Shown here one piece after another: positions 24,169 to 57,900 of a stretch of DNA of 64,000 nt. The DNA is from Coturnix japonica (lineage: Eukaryota; Chordata; Aves; Galliformes; Phasianidae): positions 67,069,356 through 67,133,355 of the forward strand of contig NC_029516.1 of the NCBI RefSeq assembly GCF_001577835.2, in the 5' to 3' direction. Within the stretch, counting starts at the first letter, position 1. Each line of letters starts with the position of its first letter. Made by a program: the position numbers and the translations under genes. A model generated the notes under the pieces. It did not search any database, was not told the DNA's origin, and saw nothing but the letters and a program-made list of their open reading frames with translations.

Positions 24169-24403
24169 GTGAGACATGGCGGAGCTGGATGCCCGCACCG
24201 CCTTGCTTTGTGGTGGGGTGCTGGCTCGCAGCTGGGCAGGGGGCTTTGTTCGCCCGGGGAACGCGTTACTGCAGACCCTTCTGCTCTTCCCTTCTGTCAC
24301 CAACTGTTCTATGCGTTTTCAGTAATCAGAACTACTGCGGCCTCTCCTCTGAGCTTGGTAACTTTGAGCCTGAGGACAAAAACTGTTACCTTTTGTCTTA
24401 TCT

Positions 24404-24793
24404 TTCAGCCTGGAGAAGAGAAGGTTGCGGGGTGACCTCATTGCAGCCTTTCAATACCTGAAGGGAACCTAAACCCGGGAGGGGAGTAAACTCTTTGAAA
24501 GGGCTGACAATAGCAGGACTAGGGGAAATGGATCCAAGTTAAAAGAGGGAAGATTTAGGTTGGATGTTAGGGGGAAGTTCTTCACTAGGAGAGTGGTTAG
24601 GCCCTGGAACAGGCTGCCCAGGGAGGTTGTGGATGCCCCGTCCTTGGAGGTGTTCAAGGCCAGGTTGGACGGGGCCCTGGGCAACCTGATCTAGTAAAGG
24701 TATATGTTTGGTGGCCCTGCCAGGCAGGGGGGTTGGAACTACATGATCCTTGAGGTCCCTTCCAACCTGGGTCATTCTGTGATTCTGTGATTA
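24404..24793 (+). mobile_element. CR1 LINE 3' end
   Basis: The last 0.39 kb of a CR1, from CAGCCTGGAGAAGAGAAGG to the tail CATTCTGTGATTCTGTGATT. It is very close to the 9.2 kb copy (shared AAAGGGCTGACAATAGCAGG and AGTTCTTCACTAGGAGAGTG). In C12orf4 intron 1. Confidence 0.92.
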
Positions 24794-24799
24794 TCGCTC

Positions 24800-25035
24800 C
24801 TGATAAAGAGTACCCACCCAGCTTCCTTGTCTGCTCCCTTTAGTCACTGCGGGGATGCTACAAGGTCTTCCTGGAGCCTTCTGTTCTCCAGGCAAGAAAA
24901 TAAACAGCTCTCAGCCTGTCTTCATAGGAGAGATGCTTCAGCTCACTGATCATCCTTGTGCCCTTCTTCTGGATTTGCTCTAACAGGTGTATGTCTTTAC
25001 AGTGCTGGGAGGCCCTGAATTGGATGCAGTATTCG
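24800..25035 (-). mobile_element. CR1 LINE fragment
   Basis: Reverse-orientation CR1 piece (GTCTTCCTGGAGCC, CTCAGCCTGTCTTCATAGGA, CAGTGCTGGGAGGCCCTGAA) abutting the + oriented copy, whose insertion probably cut it. In C12orf4 intron 1. Confidence 0.75.
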
Positions 25036-25670
25036 GAGTTTTTTTCATTTTTGTCTTGTAGACAGCTCTCTTGTTTTTGTTTTGTTGTTTTTTTTCCCTG
25101 CTTTTTAATTAATTTATTTATTTATTTAATTTTAATTTTGTTTACTGTCTATCAGTGTATCCTTAGGCCCGTTTCAAAATGACTACGTAAGCTTCTTCTG
25201 GAAGTTACTGCTGTCTTCTCTTCCCCCCCTCCACAACTCTACCACCAGTGGAAGAGGCAGTAAAATCCTAATGCACTCCAGACTGTTTCACTTTTTGAGA
25301 CACAGTTGTCTGCAATTGCAGTTTCTCAGTTAAAGACAGCTTTTCATGTCTTTTCCTTTTGTCTTGGTTCTACCTTTTAGTCACAATGTTTATACCGTAC
25401 TTCATGAAAGTAAGTACCCTGATGCGCTCGATCCCAATTTGGAGTGACTCAGCGTTCTGGAGACTGGTATTCATTCTTCAGCTTCTACCTGTGTGTTTGG
25501 AAGCCAAAGTTGAAAAGAACATATATGAAAAAATGCAGGATTAAAAGTGTTTTTGCTAGAAATTGTAAATTATTAACAAAGCTATGTGTGCTTTTTTTCT
25601 ATTTTTTCCCCTCTGTGAGATTGTAATTATTGCTGTTTTCATTGATACTGCAGGAAATGAACTCAAGAAG

Positions 25671-47604
<21,934 letters not shown>

Positions 47605-47728
47605 ATTTTGTGCAACTGTGGGATGTATCCTGCTGACAGAAAAAGTGGTTCTGAAGAATTGGTACTGGAATTTCTCCTTTCTGAAGCCTGATGATCCTGA
47701 ATTGATATTTGTTGGATAATGTTATTGG

Positions 47729-47734
47729 AATAAA
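47729..47734 (+). terminator. C12orf4: C12orf4 poly(A) signal
   Basis: AATAAA, 125 bases after the C12orf4 stop codon, followed by TG-rich sequence. The first canonical hexamer after the stop. A second lies at about 48086. Confidence 0.6.
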
Positions 47735-48139
47735 AGATAAAATTCCACCTGTACTTGGATGTTAGCATATCATTTTTACCTCTCTCATTCTTTTTCAGCA
47801 CACATTAATATTGAATTGTTCATCTTTTTCTGGAAGACATTAAATGCATTAAATTATCACTGCTTCCTTATTTTATAGTATATTCTCCTTTTGCTTTCTT
47901 CGAAGATCTCACACTGACAGATCAGTAAAAACACAGTAATATTCTGGAATGTATATTCCACAGGTATATTTTGCTGCTTATTATCAATAAGTTTTGTCAC
48001 TAGGCAACATATCTGGAAATGCCAAGGAGACAGCTCAGGATGTTTGTATGACATTATTTATGACAGGATTCAAGTTTTACCTAAAAAATAAACAATCTCA
48101 TAACTTCCTACTTCTCCTGATGGGAAACTGGAAAAGCTG

Positions 48140-49050
48140 CTTTTTACCCCAGGTAACCCTACAGGCTTGGGGAGGTGTGGCTGGAAGCAGGCAGGAACTG
48201 GTGGTGCTGGGGGACAGATGATGAAATCCAGGTCGCTGTCGTCGTCCCACGCAGCAACCTTAACAACTTCCATGGCTCTGCGGCAGAGCGGGCAGGTCTC
48301 TTTCTGCTTGGCCCCCACCACAAGACACACAAAAGACAAAACGTGACAGCACACAACAACACAGACAAAATCTCCGTGCACACAACACCACAGAGGACAC
48401 AAACACACCCGCACACCTCCCACACGCAAAACACTGTGGCCTGCTGGGGAGAGAAGATGAAGAGCTGCTCCTCTTCTGCAGCACCACAGAGGTAAATGTT
48501 GCGCACTGCAAAGACAGGGGCTGTGGTCAGTCAGTGTCCCAGGGACAGAGGACAGAAACACCCAGGTCCCTTGGCAGGATACTCTCTGGGCCCCACACCA
48601 GGGCCCGCCCATGCTCCATGCCTTCAGAGGACCCTCAGGCTGTGGCCCTGGCCCTGGCAGCTCCCCATATCTCAGCACTCACTTACTCAATTGCCACCCT
48701 GGAGGATGTGTCCCCACCCAGCTCACCTGTGCTGCTGCACGTGCACCTCGTGAGACCCCAGCTGCCTGAACCAGGCAGGCCAGGGGATTCCAGGTGATGG
48801 CTGTAGGGATGGGCACTGAGAGCAGCTGCCAGCAGTCCCCAAAGCACAGCCCAACACACAAGCAAAATCCTCGCTCCACCTCCAAGCCGCACACACTCGC
48901 TCGGCAGGAGTCCAGGCTCGAGACTGACTGGGCCAGGCTCTGCCTGCACCCAAAGCTGAGCAGTGAGGGTGCTGTGATCACAGTGCCTTGCTCAGTGACA
49001 TCACATTCTGTTAGTCAGTGATGTCACCGACCTCCTGACCCTTGCTCAGC
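48140..49050 (-). pseudogene. Decayed RING-finger gene fragment in a GC-rich island
   Basis: On the - strand, a 202-codon open frame (48678 down to 48070) contains CCHVLSFVCLVVGAKQKETC followed by PLCRRAM. This aligns with the second half of a RING finger of the Topors-like type (HxFCxxCxxxWAxxKxxCPLCRR), with the fourth zinc cysteine replaced by Ser and the Trp by Gly. An acidic stretch and ICPPAPP follow. The first half of the ring is not recognisable, apparently disrupted by TGTG-rich sequence. A GTGAGC donor (exon end 48727) and a CCCCTGTCTTTGCAG acceptor (exon start 48505) suggest that it came from an intron-bearing gene, not a retrocopy. Upstream are two inverted TGACATCA boxes. Base composition differs sharply from the flanks. 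E3 ligase function is known for intact relatives; I infer that this copy is dead or rapidly evolving. Confidence 0.42.
48996..49026. promoter_or_regulatory. Paired CRE-like boxes
   Basis: TGACATCA (48996-49003) and its reverse complement TGATGTCA (49019-49026) are 15 bases apart at the edge of the GC-rich island. Each is one C-to-T type change from the CRE TGACGTCA. They sit upstream of the - strand RING-like fragment. Confidence 0.45.
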
Positions 49051-49091
49051 CATGGTAGTTGTCTGATTCATCTTCAGGATTCCTAATTCTG

Positions 49092-49173
49092 GGAGTAGGA
49101 ATGCTAATAGGTGAACGGTTGGACTGGATGATCTTTTAGGTCTTTTCTGACCTTGGTGATTCTATGATTCTGC
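49092..49173 (+). mobile_element. CR1 LINE 3' tip
   Basis: GGTTGGACTGGATGATCTTT, AGGTCTTTTCTGACCTTGG, then TGATTCTATGATTCTGC. A short CR1 end bordering the GC-rich island. Confidence 0.85.
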
Positions 49174-52100
49174 TTACTGAAAGTCTTCTTAAACCCATGT
49201 TGGACACTCAGGCTTTTTGACTTGTTTATGAACACTAGTGACTGGGAGCAATTCTTAAATGTAGAGACTAGGCACAGGGAATGTCTGGTCTAGAGCTGGT
49301 ATTTACAGGGATCCCAGAGGAGCTGGCATCACAAGAAAGCAGCCTGAGGTAGTGAAGATCTAAGAAAGTCCACTGTTCTGTTCTATAGAAATCACTGGGA
49401 ATCCTGGCAGAGCTCACTTTGAATATGCAGTCTTTCTATGGATTGCTAGATTAAATATAGATTGCTAGAAAAAATGTCTTGAATTGTGTTTGTGGCTGGG
49501 CTTGCATTAAGAAAGATTTTCTTGCTATGAAGAGAAAGAATGGATTTATAGATACATTTCTCACCCAAATGCTTTTACCATGTTGTGATTCTCAAAGTTC
49601 CACTGTTGGAAGCTGTCACTACCTAGAGAAATAAGAAATTGGATCTTTCCTCCTACTATAGTTTACTCTGCATAACAGAACATAAGTTAATGAAACACAA
49701 CTGGAATCACTTATTTCACAACTTTTCCCATTGTATGGGAGATGAGCAAAGCCTCAGAAGGCAGTTTTGGAGAGAGGATATAACTAATAAGGAGGAAATT
49801 ATGGCTAACCCAGGTCTATTATTTATGCGAGCATTGAGCTGATCAGTTCATTTGTTCCATGCCTCCTTTTTCTCCTAAGTTTAATTTATGCTTGTACAGT
49901 ATTTTGAGCATTAGTCTTAAATGTCACTAATAGTACTGTTTCTTCCCTGTACTGTACCTTAACATACAATGCTGATGCCTGGTATTCAGGCCAAGTCAGA
50001 AAAGTAAAAAAAATGTCTGTCTTCTTGTATCTTGGCTTCACTGTGGCTTCAGGAAGACCATTAGTGTTGTACAAAAATAAACTTGTTACTTCATCCCACA
50101 TACTGGATGTGGTAGGTTTCAGTAGCAACCGCAAAATTGCAGTCCCACGGGACCACAAAATTAGAAGAATGTATTGTTAAGTATTACAAACAACCTTGTT
50201 TCTGTTTGTGTAAGCACGAGGGCTTGACGTTATGCTAAAATTGTGTTCAAACATGAAATTGTAATCTTACCACAAAGTTCGGAAGTAGGTGGAACAAAGC
50301 AAGCATGCATCATGAGAAGCTGTATTCAAAGATCATTCCTGTCAGTCAGAAGAAGTAAGACAGTGATAAACTAAGTATCCATGTAAAATTTGCTATGCTT
50401 GGAGACTACCTCCAAGGACTACCATCATCTGTATTCTTAAAGTGAATAACGCTGTAGAAGAGCATCTCCACAGAGAGAAAAATAAATTGAACCTTCATCT
50501 TGGACAAGTTGAGCAAGTATTCAAATTGGTGGGCTCCTGTAGTGAATGGGAAACTATACAGTGACAGTATCTGTCAAGATCCACATCAAAAACTCAGCAC
50601 GTGACTAGTCTAAGAGTGCATCTAATGAAGACAACCTGACTGATAATCTGAATGAGCTCAGGCATAGCCAGATGATTTGCCTTTGTGCTTTTAATTCTTG
50701 AAATGGAGGTTAACTTACGAACATCTGTAAGCAGACCTTTTGTGTTCCTGATAAAATTTACATTCCCAAATATTTCTGTAAATAAGTAGAGGCTAAACAT
50801 GGGCAGCAAAATTGCAGCATCTCATTTCCAGTTTGGAATGCACTGACTTCTTTCTTCACACAATCCATGCGGCTGTGGTGACTTTAGGCTATAGAGGAAC
50901 CCATAAGAAACCTGTAATGCTCTCTTTAAGATAAATTCCTGAAGATCAGTCGAGATTCTTGGAAAATAGAAGTGCTTCACAGTCTATTATTTCAAGTCAC
51001 AGATCTGCTGCAATATCTTGCAAATAATAATAATATTAAAAAAACGGCATTCACAATGAAGGTTCTAGAAGATGACAGCCATTGAAGCTAGTGATTGTAA
51101 GATGTGAACTAGGTCTATTAAGTTCTACCGTGTTACTCTGACAAGTTGAGTGCAGTCCAAGGCTTATTATGAGATAAGTTTAGCAGGCAAATCTTTCTCT
51201 GGGCTCTTTCTTCACTGTGGTGTTGATTTTTTTAATGGTAAATGCAGTATGGACTAAAGCACACGATGTGTGGGTCTTATCAGTTTCTCAGCTTTCAGAA
51301 TAGGTGTGAAACAGTGCTATCAACCAATCTTAGGTGCTTTTTTGGGTAATATTCTCCAGTGTGGACAAGTGTTTGTACCTGTAAAGGAAAAAAAGCCACA
51401 GAAAAAAATAAGTTTATAGTGTCATATTTGTATTGCATACATATAAATATGAGCAGCTAGTATGGAATATTATCTGTAAAACAAAAAAAATAGAAAAAGC
51501 TAGCAGCTTTTTAAATCATAGAAGTTTTTTAAACCATAAATGAGCTCGAAACAGACTTATGGACCATATCGTAACTTGTCAGATCTTCTATATGGCTGCT
51601 GCAGTTCACTTCTCCTGAATATTCATTGAAATCCTTAGAAATAGAGCAAAAAATATTGTCACAGAAAACTGTTACAGTCAAAGGATGTAATGATAACTTT
51701 TATATTCTTCCTAATTATTAATTAACCTCTATTAGCAGTTACTTTCTGCTCTGTGTTTTGCTGGTGTAAATTCATATTCTGCTAAAATTCACCTATTTAT
51801 TCCAAAATGATACAGATGTAACTGATAGCAGAATTTGGCCTTGTGTGCCCTTCCAAGAGAGCTACATTTGAAGAAACAATGACTAATATTGACTTAATGA
51901 TGGATGAAGGGGAATATTAAAAATCACCTGTAAATATTTAAAGGCTGCAAAGATTAAACAGGAGGTGATTTTCTACTGTGTGTTCCAAGAAGGGTTTTAA
52001 CTTAACAGGGATAAAACTGAGCAAGGAAAAATATATAAAAGTTACGGAAGCGTTATTTGTAAAAAACTTAGAAATCAGCCTCATAATGCGTAAGCATTTC

Positions 52101-54716
52101 TCTGTGAATGAAGGGACATCCGCTGTGTAATTTACAAAATGATACGAGGTTACAGATTTGCTATTGTTTTGTAAAGCACTCTTAGGCTGCCTAGTGGAGA
52201 CCAAAATAGGACTTGATGTCTGCCTTTCTGATTTCTCAGCTGAAATGGATTGATTTCTCCCTCCTGCTGTTCTGCCATTGGGAAGGACATGCATGATTTG
52301 AATCCAGACAGCTTTTTCCATGTTGACTTGATACGCTGACCAGTTTTAAATGAGCACAAATCGGCTTACCATGAAATATAGTAGAAATATAAAGTGTTGG
52401 GTAGCAAGTCCTTTTGTTGAGTTGATTTGGGTCCAGACAAGGAGAGTCATATGAACATGGCATTATCTCTTTCCTAATGTACATTGCTTCGTTTGCAGCA
52501 ATGTTAAATATCACCAGAACACCTTTAAAACCTAGTGGTTTCAATAGTTCAAGGCCTGTTCTCCCCCTCACAGAAATCGAACCTGTACATATAAATTTAG
52601 TGTCCAGTGCTGAGTAGTTACCAGACTTGAAGCTGGTTTGGTAGTCACCCAAAAGTCTTATTTTAAGTGCCTTAAACTGAACCATAACAGCATCTGCCCA
52701 GCATAAATTATAATTCTCCAAAATGCTCTGTACTCATTCATACAAGTAATTTATAGTGACTGTTTCAACTTTGTTCCAATGAACGCTTTTAAATCCAGGC
52801 AGAAATAGCATCACTCCACAAACAGGGGCCTGCCTTCTTCAACCACTCCTTGTGTGCATCCGTATTATCACTCTTCTGCCTGCCTTTTTCTGCAACAAAA
52901 TCCTTACGAGCACAGGCCAACTAAGCCTCCTTTTTTGAGACACAAATCTTTCGTTGTTCACCAATAAACAGTGGAAATTGCAGCAGGTCAGTGATACGAG
53001 CTTTCCCTCAAGCTTGACCTGCTACACAGAAGCATGTGAATGCTTCTGTTGACTAGCTTTTTGGAAACCACTGTTTGACATCCAGTTGCTATTTTGGTTA
53101 TATTTTTAGCCATTTTGAGTAATTTTTCCTGCCCATGGAAGGGCTGCTTTAAAGCAGTCCATAAATCTTGGGTAAGTCCTGCAAGCTGATGTTACTAAAT
53201 GCAAAATGATACACACCACTCCTGTGTTGATAAGTAGCCTGCTCAGCTCTGTTTATGGAGCCTTCCTGTTAAGAGGTATAAACTGCAGATAAAAATATTG
53301 TTGGCAATTGCTGCGCTTCATCAAGTTCCCCTTGATTTCTAAACCTTCAAAATAACTCGGGGAAGTGCTGAGTGACACTAAAGGATCTTTTACTTTCCTT
53401 GGCACAGTGTCTATTTCTACTGTTTTTCAGCAGAGAGATCTTGATGTGCCCATCTGATCCACTGGTTCTTCAGGTCTGCTTTTAATAATGGGTACCACAC
53501 GCAGTTCTCAAGAAAGACAAAATCTTGGGTCCCTACTTCCTGTGAATCATTTGGTAAAAATAAGACTCTTGTATTTTTAATAGATCAAAATTCTTAGTTT
53601 TTATAGTTCATCACAGTCACTGTTAAAGCTATAACTGATTTTCAGAGTATTTAAGGAATCTGATCTTGATCTTCTGTATGTTAAAAACCATTACAGCAAA
53701 TGCCTCACATTATTGTTCTTAGAGAAGAAATAACAAGGTGGCTTCAGCCTTAAGTACAAAGCATTTATTCTATGTTCACATTTGCTCCTGTCACAGAGTT
53801 ATCTCTAGATCTATCTTTGTCCATGACAGGGGGAAAGCAGGCCCTTGCAGTACATTGGCATAGATATTCGTTCTTTTCCAAGAACTCATTAATTTACAAT
53901 AATGTTCCTCTGGACATATGTGACAGAATCTAAGGTGGTTGTATGCACACTTATTTTACCTCCATTTGTCCACCATCAGCTTCATCACTGAGACTTTTGG
54001 CTGACCTTTAGCTGTTTTTCCCCAATTTGGCAAATTTCCATTGCTTGTTAGGCCATAATGAGCAACTTCCAAAACAATATATGTGAAAATCCAAGGAAAA
54101 TGTCCTTCCCCCTTGTGAAATACAAAGTAGTCTATTATGACTCCAGTGCTTCTCGTGAAGCAGAATTAAGAGAAAACAAGGCTGTTCACACACCAAGCAA
54201 GCTGACATGAAAAGTTTTAGAGTTAGTACTCACTGATTTCTTTTGCTGAACTAATATTCTGGTCCTTGTACTAATATACTGTTCCCTATTGCTAAACAAA
54301 CCAGCCTATATCACCAACAAAGTGCCCTTGCAGAACTAAATCTTACCAGTTATACAGCCTTAAGCAGTAGAAGGGGACTCCCTGGAAATTATAACAATGT
54401 ATTTAAAATTTTAACAACTTTGCCTGTTCTCTCCTTGGATAACATTTTTAATACTTTCTCTCACTTCTTTTTTTTTCCTTCTCTCTGACAAATATAAACA
54501 TTGTTCTTAGACAGGAATTTTCTCAAAATAATAATAATGAAAATAATAACAACTGTAATAATTTAAACTACCTAATTCCTACAAAGACTATCATAATAAG
54601 GCTTCTATATGTTTGTTGCTCAAACCTTTAATGTTTTAATAAAAATATTAACAATTACAGTAAGTTCTGTTACTTAAATACATTAACTATGTTATATTTA
54701 CTACATTACAAAGACT
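49174..54716. other. Intergenic, no recognised gene
   Basis: A 161-codon open frame (52721 down to 52236, - strand) overlaps a 127-codon one (52321 down to 51938) in another frame. Neither shows a domain I recognise. No FGF6 exon was seen. Simple AT-rich runs occur near 54530. Confidence 0.55.
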
Positions 54717-54962
54717 TATCTGGAATTAATGCCTCTTGCTTTATTATGTTGGCCCACAACAACAGAGGTGGATTCTGGTGTGATAGTAGCAGAGGTTGAA
54801 CCTTCTTGTTCATCACTGGCAAAAATGCATAACTAATGGTGGTGACTATGTTGAAAAACAATGTTTTGTAGCTGAAAATTAGTTTTATCAAATACTATCA
54901 CTGTACTCATTGTATCTGTCTTAATTTCCACAGAAATAACTAGGCAGTGTTATTTTTGAAGC
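54717..54962 (+). mobile_element. Mariner (Galluhop/Mariner1-like) deletion derivative with both ends
   Basis: Left end GGAATTAATGCCTCTTGC followed by TTTATTATGTTGGCCCACAA. Right end TTTCCACAGAAATAACTAGG, then CAGTGTTATTTTTGAAGC. The two ends are diverged inverted repeats. The interior jumps from AGAGGTTGAACCTTC to TTGTTCATCACTGGC, so the transposase is almost entirely deleted, giving a MITE-like 246 bp element. Confidence 0.78.
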
Positions 54963-57900
54963 AATTTCCTTGTATGTGGCTCAACAATTTCTCTTCACTC
55001 AGTGTGGCCCAGGCAGGCCAAAAGTTATGGCACCCATGACCTAGCATGTGGCCTGTGGCTGATGAGACTTCTGTCCTTGAACTCCTGCTAGGCAGGTATC
55101 CCTAGGAGGCTTACTACCATGGAAAACACTTAGAGCTGACTGCAGAAACAAGGCATTTCCAAAGCCCTACTTTAGTCACTTAGATCAGTCTGGGGTTTTG
55201 ATGCCTTTTAATAATTGCCCACCATGCATAAATAAATAAATAAATAAATACACCCATCCAAAAACAAACAAAAAAACACAAACAAACAAATACAGGAATG
55301 AAATTATATCTGCATGGAAACGTCAGTATTAAGAATTCTTTGACACATGAGGGCAGATCCAGACCAAGAGATATAGAATTGACGTTCAAGAGAAAGCCTT
55401 CCATTGAAGTAATGGAACATAAAACAAAAAAGTTACCTTCACCTAGCAAGCAGCAGAAATTGTCTTTAAACTCCAATGTGTGATTATGGTAAATTATCTG
55501 AATGGCTTCTACAATCAGTCTCTAAGTCAAAACCTCACTACAGTCACCAATAAAAAAATGTCATTTCTGCTTTTCTATTAATGATGCTGCTTGAATGGGC
55601 CATCTAATGTCTGTGTTTATGCATTGTCCCTGTTCCTACTACAATGAGAAGACCATATATGTAATAAACTAAAAGTAAATTAAGTGTGGTTTGTATTGTT
55701 CCATTATTCCAATGAATAACACAGTTGATCTTTGTGGGGTCTGGCTGCTCAGTATTTTGCCCTTGGACTGTCTGTCTTTTCTAAGTGGAAATAGCTGAGG
55801 TGATGAGAGAGACAGTGTGAGCTGGTGTGCAGAACACTAGTTTGGGAACCAAAAATTAGCCATGGATTCACAACTCTGTTTTTTGCAAGTCATCTCAGTC
55901 TCTGCAAGATATGGAGAGACAGACTTAGACATCTCAGAACTGTTCTTGGGGTGATTTCATTGTGTTCTAGAATGTAGAGAAGGACTAGAAAAGGCTCCTT
56001 CAAGCTGCACTAACAAGAGCTCTACAGGGGAGTCAGTGCCACCAGAAGTTGCTTTGGCTGTTCCACTTCCAATTCAACATCAGCCACCTTTCTGAAGGCT
56101 ATGTGGGCTACCGTCCCCAAGGTCTTGGAACAGAAGATATACTTACAGAGTTAGCAGTTGTAATGAGGTAATACCTTTCTTCAGAAGCTTGTTTGCATCA
56201 GTCTCTATCTTAAGTAAGGTTGCTATCCATTGGCTTTTTATTAATTGGTGGTATCTATTTGGCTACAAATCTGCTTCATTTGTGGGCTAACAAGTAGAGA
56301 AATAACAAATGCAGGGCAGTATAACTGTTTTTGTCATTGTCCTGTGATCAGTGTTCAAGTCTTCTGCACTGTGGTCCAGTCCAATGCAGGCCTTCTGATC
56401 TTAATGTCGACAACATACTTGTGGTTTTACTGCTGTTAATTGAGTCCTTGCATACCAAGATAGACCATATTCATAACACCTGCTGTATTATTTTTTTCTC
56501 CTGCTTTCATACAGCATTCAGACGTTTTGTCTGTAGAAGTGTTTTTGTTACAAATCTCTTCATGCTGGCCAACTCAACTGCAGCAAGTCCCCATTTGCCT
56601 TAAGATAATGATGTCGCCCCGTGTTTATGCCAGGGCTAGAGTTTTATGGAATTTGTTTAAAGCCCGCAATACATGCCCTACCACAACAGTCAGATTTCTA
56701 CCCCTTCTCCTCTGTTCCACCACCAGCCTGGATATTCAGCACAGCAAGGAGAAAAGATTTAGTATGACTTTCTGCTTCTGAATGAGGGACTGCTCTTTCC
56801 AGGCCTTAAAATAGGCAAAGATTTCAAGAGATTTGAAAATGGAACCTAGGAGCCTAGGTCATAGTGCATTTTTGAAAGACATACTCTGCATCTGTATCAC
56901 ATTACTGCTCAGCTGCTTGGCTTTTCCTAGGCTATCTGAAAGTGGATATGTGCTGCTGTGTTCCAAAGGGAGCTTATTTTAATATTGTACTAAAATACTG
57001 ACAATGAAATCTTGTTACTTTAATTAGGTGACAACCACTGCAATCTTGGGTCCTAAGGCTTTGAGTAGGAAAAGATTGATTGCTGAGATAAATTTCTACC
57101 AGCATGGACTTCACAGGATTTTTTTTTTTTACTGTAAATGTTATTGCTGTCTTTCTTGACACATCCCAAATTTTGCTGGGCACACAATGACAGAACAAGG
57201 TAAATCTGAAAAATCAAAAAGATGCTTGTGTGTTTTCTGCAGTTAATTCACAGACTAAAAAGACAAGCTTAACAAAAATGAAGTACCTTTTAGATAAGAT
57301 AATGCTTCTTCAGTGCAATCAGGAGCTCTAGAACTTACATAAAAGTTCTTATTCTGATCTCTTTGCTTGTACACCAGAACTCAGAAACTTTCTGGCTGCA
57401 GAACAGTATATGGGATGGACTCAGTTTCAGTTCAGAATTGCTGAACAATATAAGACTATGATGTAAACTTCAGTTCTCAACTGCATACGATTTTGTCTTA
57501 GTCTAGGTATCAAGACTCTGAGTCTTAGGACTGCCAGATATTCCAGTAAGATCACAATCTGTGCAATTTCTGGGTCAAGAAAAAGAAGTGCAGATAATTT
57601 CTTCACCCTCCCCATACTGTATTCTGTCAGCTGTACATACTTAACAAGAAATTGTAAGTAGGAAACTGTCCCCTGCTTTAGCAACTCTGGGTCATAACAG
57701 GTATTGGTTGTCAATTTCCAACTGGACTGTCTAAATGCTAAAGCTTTTCTTAGAGACCTGAAAGAATTTATCCTTGTTTTTTGTACTATCATCTAGCAGC
57801 TGTGTCTAACCCAGAACTCCAGCCCCTCTCGCTTTCCTGACTTCAGCATTTCAGGATGTTCTCAGCACATGGAGATCTTCAGATGCCATGATCAGCCCTT

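Larger units (their letters stand above)
23520..24290. promoter_or_regulatory. CpG island with bidirectional RAD51AP1/C12orf4 promoter
   Basis: GC- and CpG-rich block in otherwise AT-rich DNA. The RAD51AP1 start codon (23965, - strand) and the end of C12orf4 exon 1 (24168, + strand) lie only 203 bp apart, so both start sites must lie within or beside this span. No TATA box is seen. ATGGCGGAG at 24176-24184 resembles a YY1 site and CATTCGCCGC at 24020-24029 is E2F-like; both are weak calls. The left part of the island includes the SINE. Confidence 0.8.

Noticed and set aside
23832-24461. 209-codon open frame (+ strand) across the CpG island
   Set aside because: It crosses the SINE, the RAD51AP1 first exon on the other strand, the promoter and a CR1; long only because GC-rich DNA has few stops.
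48159-48506. Cysteine-rich open frames in the GC-rich island as real proteins
   Set aside because: Cysteines come from a TGTG-rich stretch read in the wrong frames; only the frame with CPLCRR resembles a known domain.
57427-57792. 121-codon open frame (- strand)
   Set aside because: Leucine-rich by composition with no motif or neighbouring exon signals; no support as a gene.
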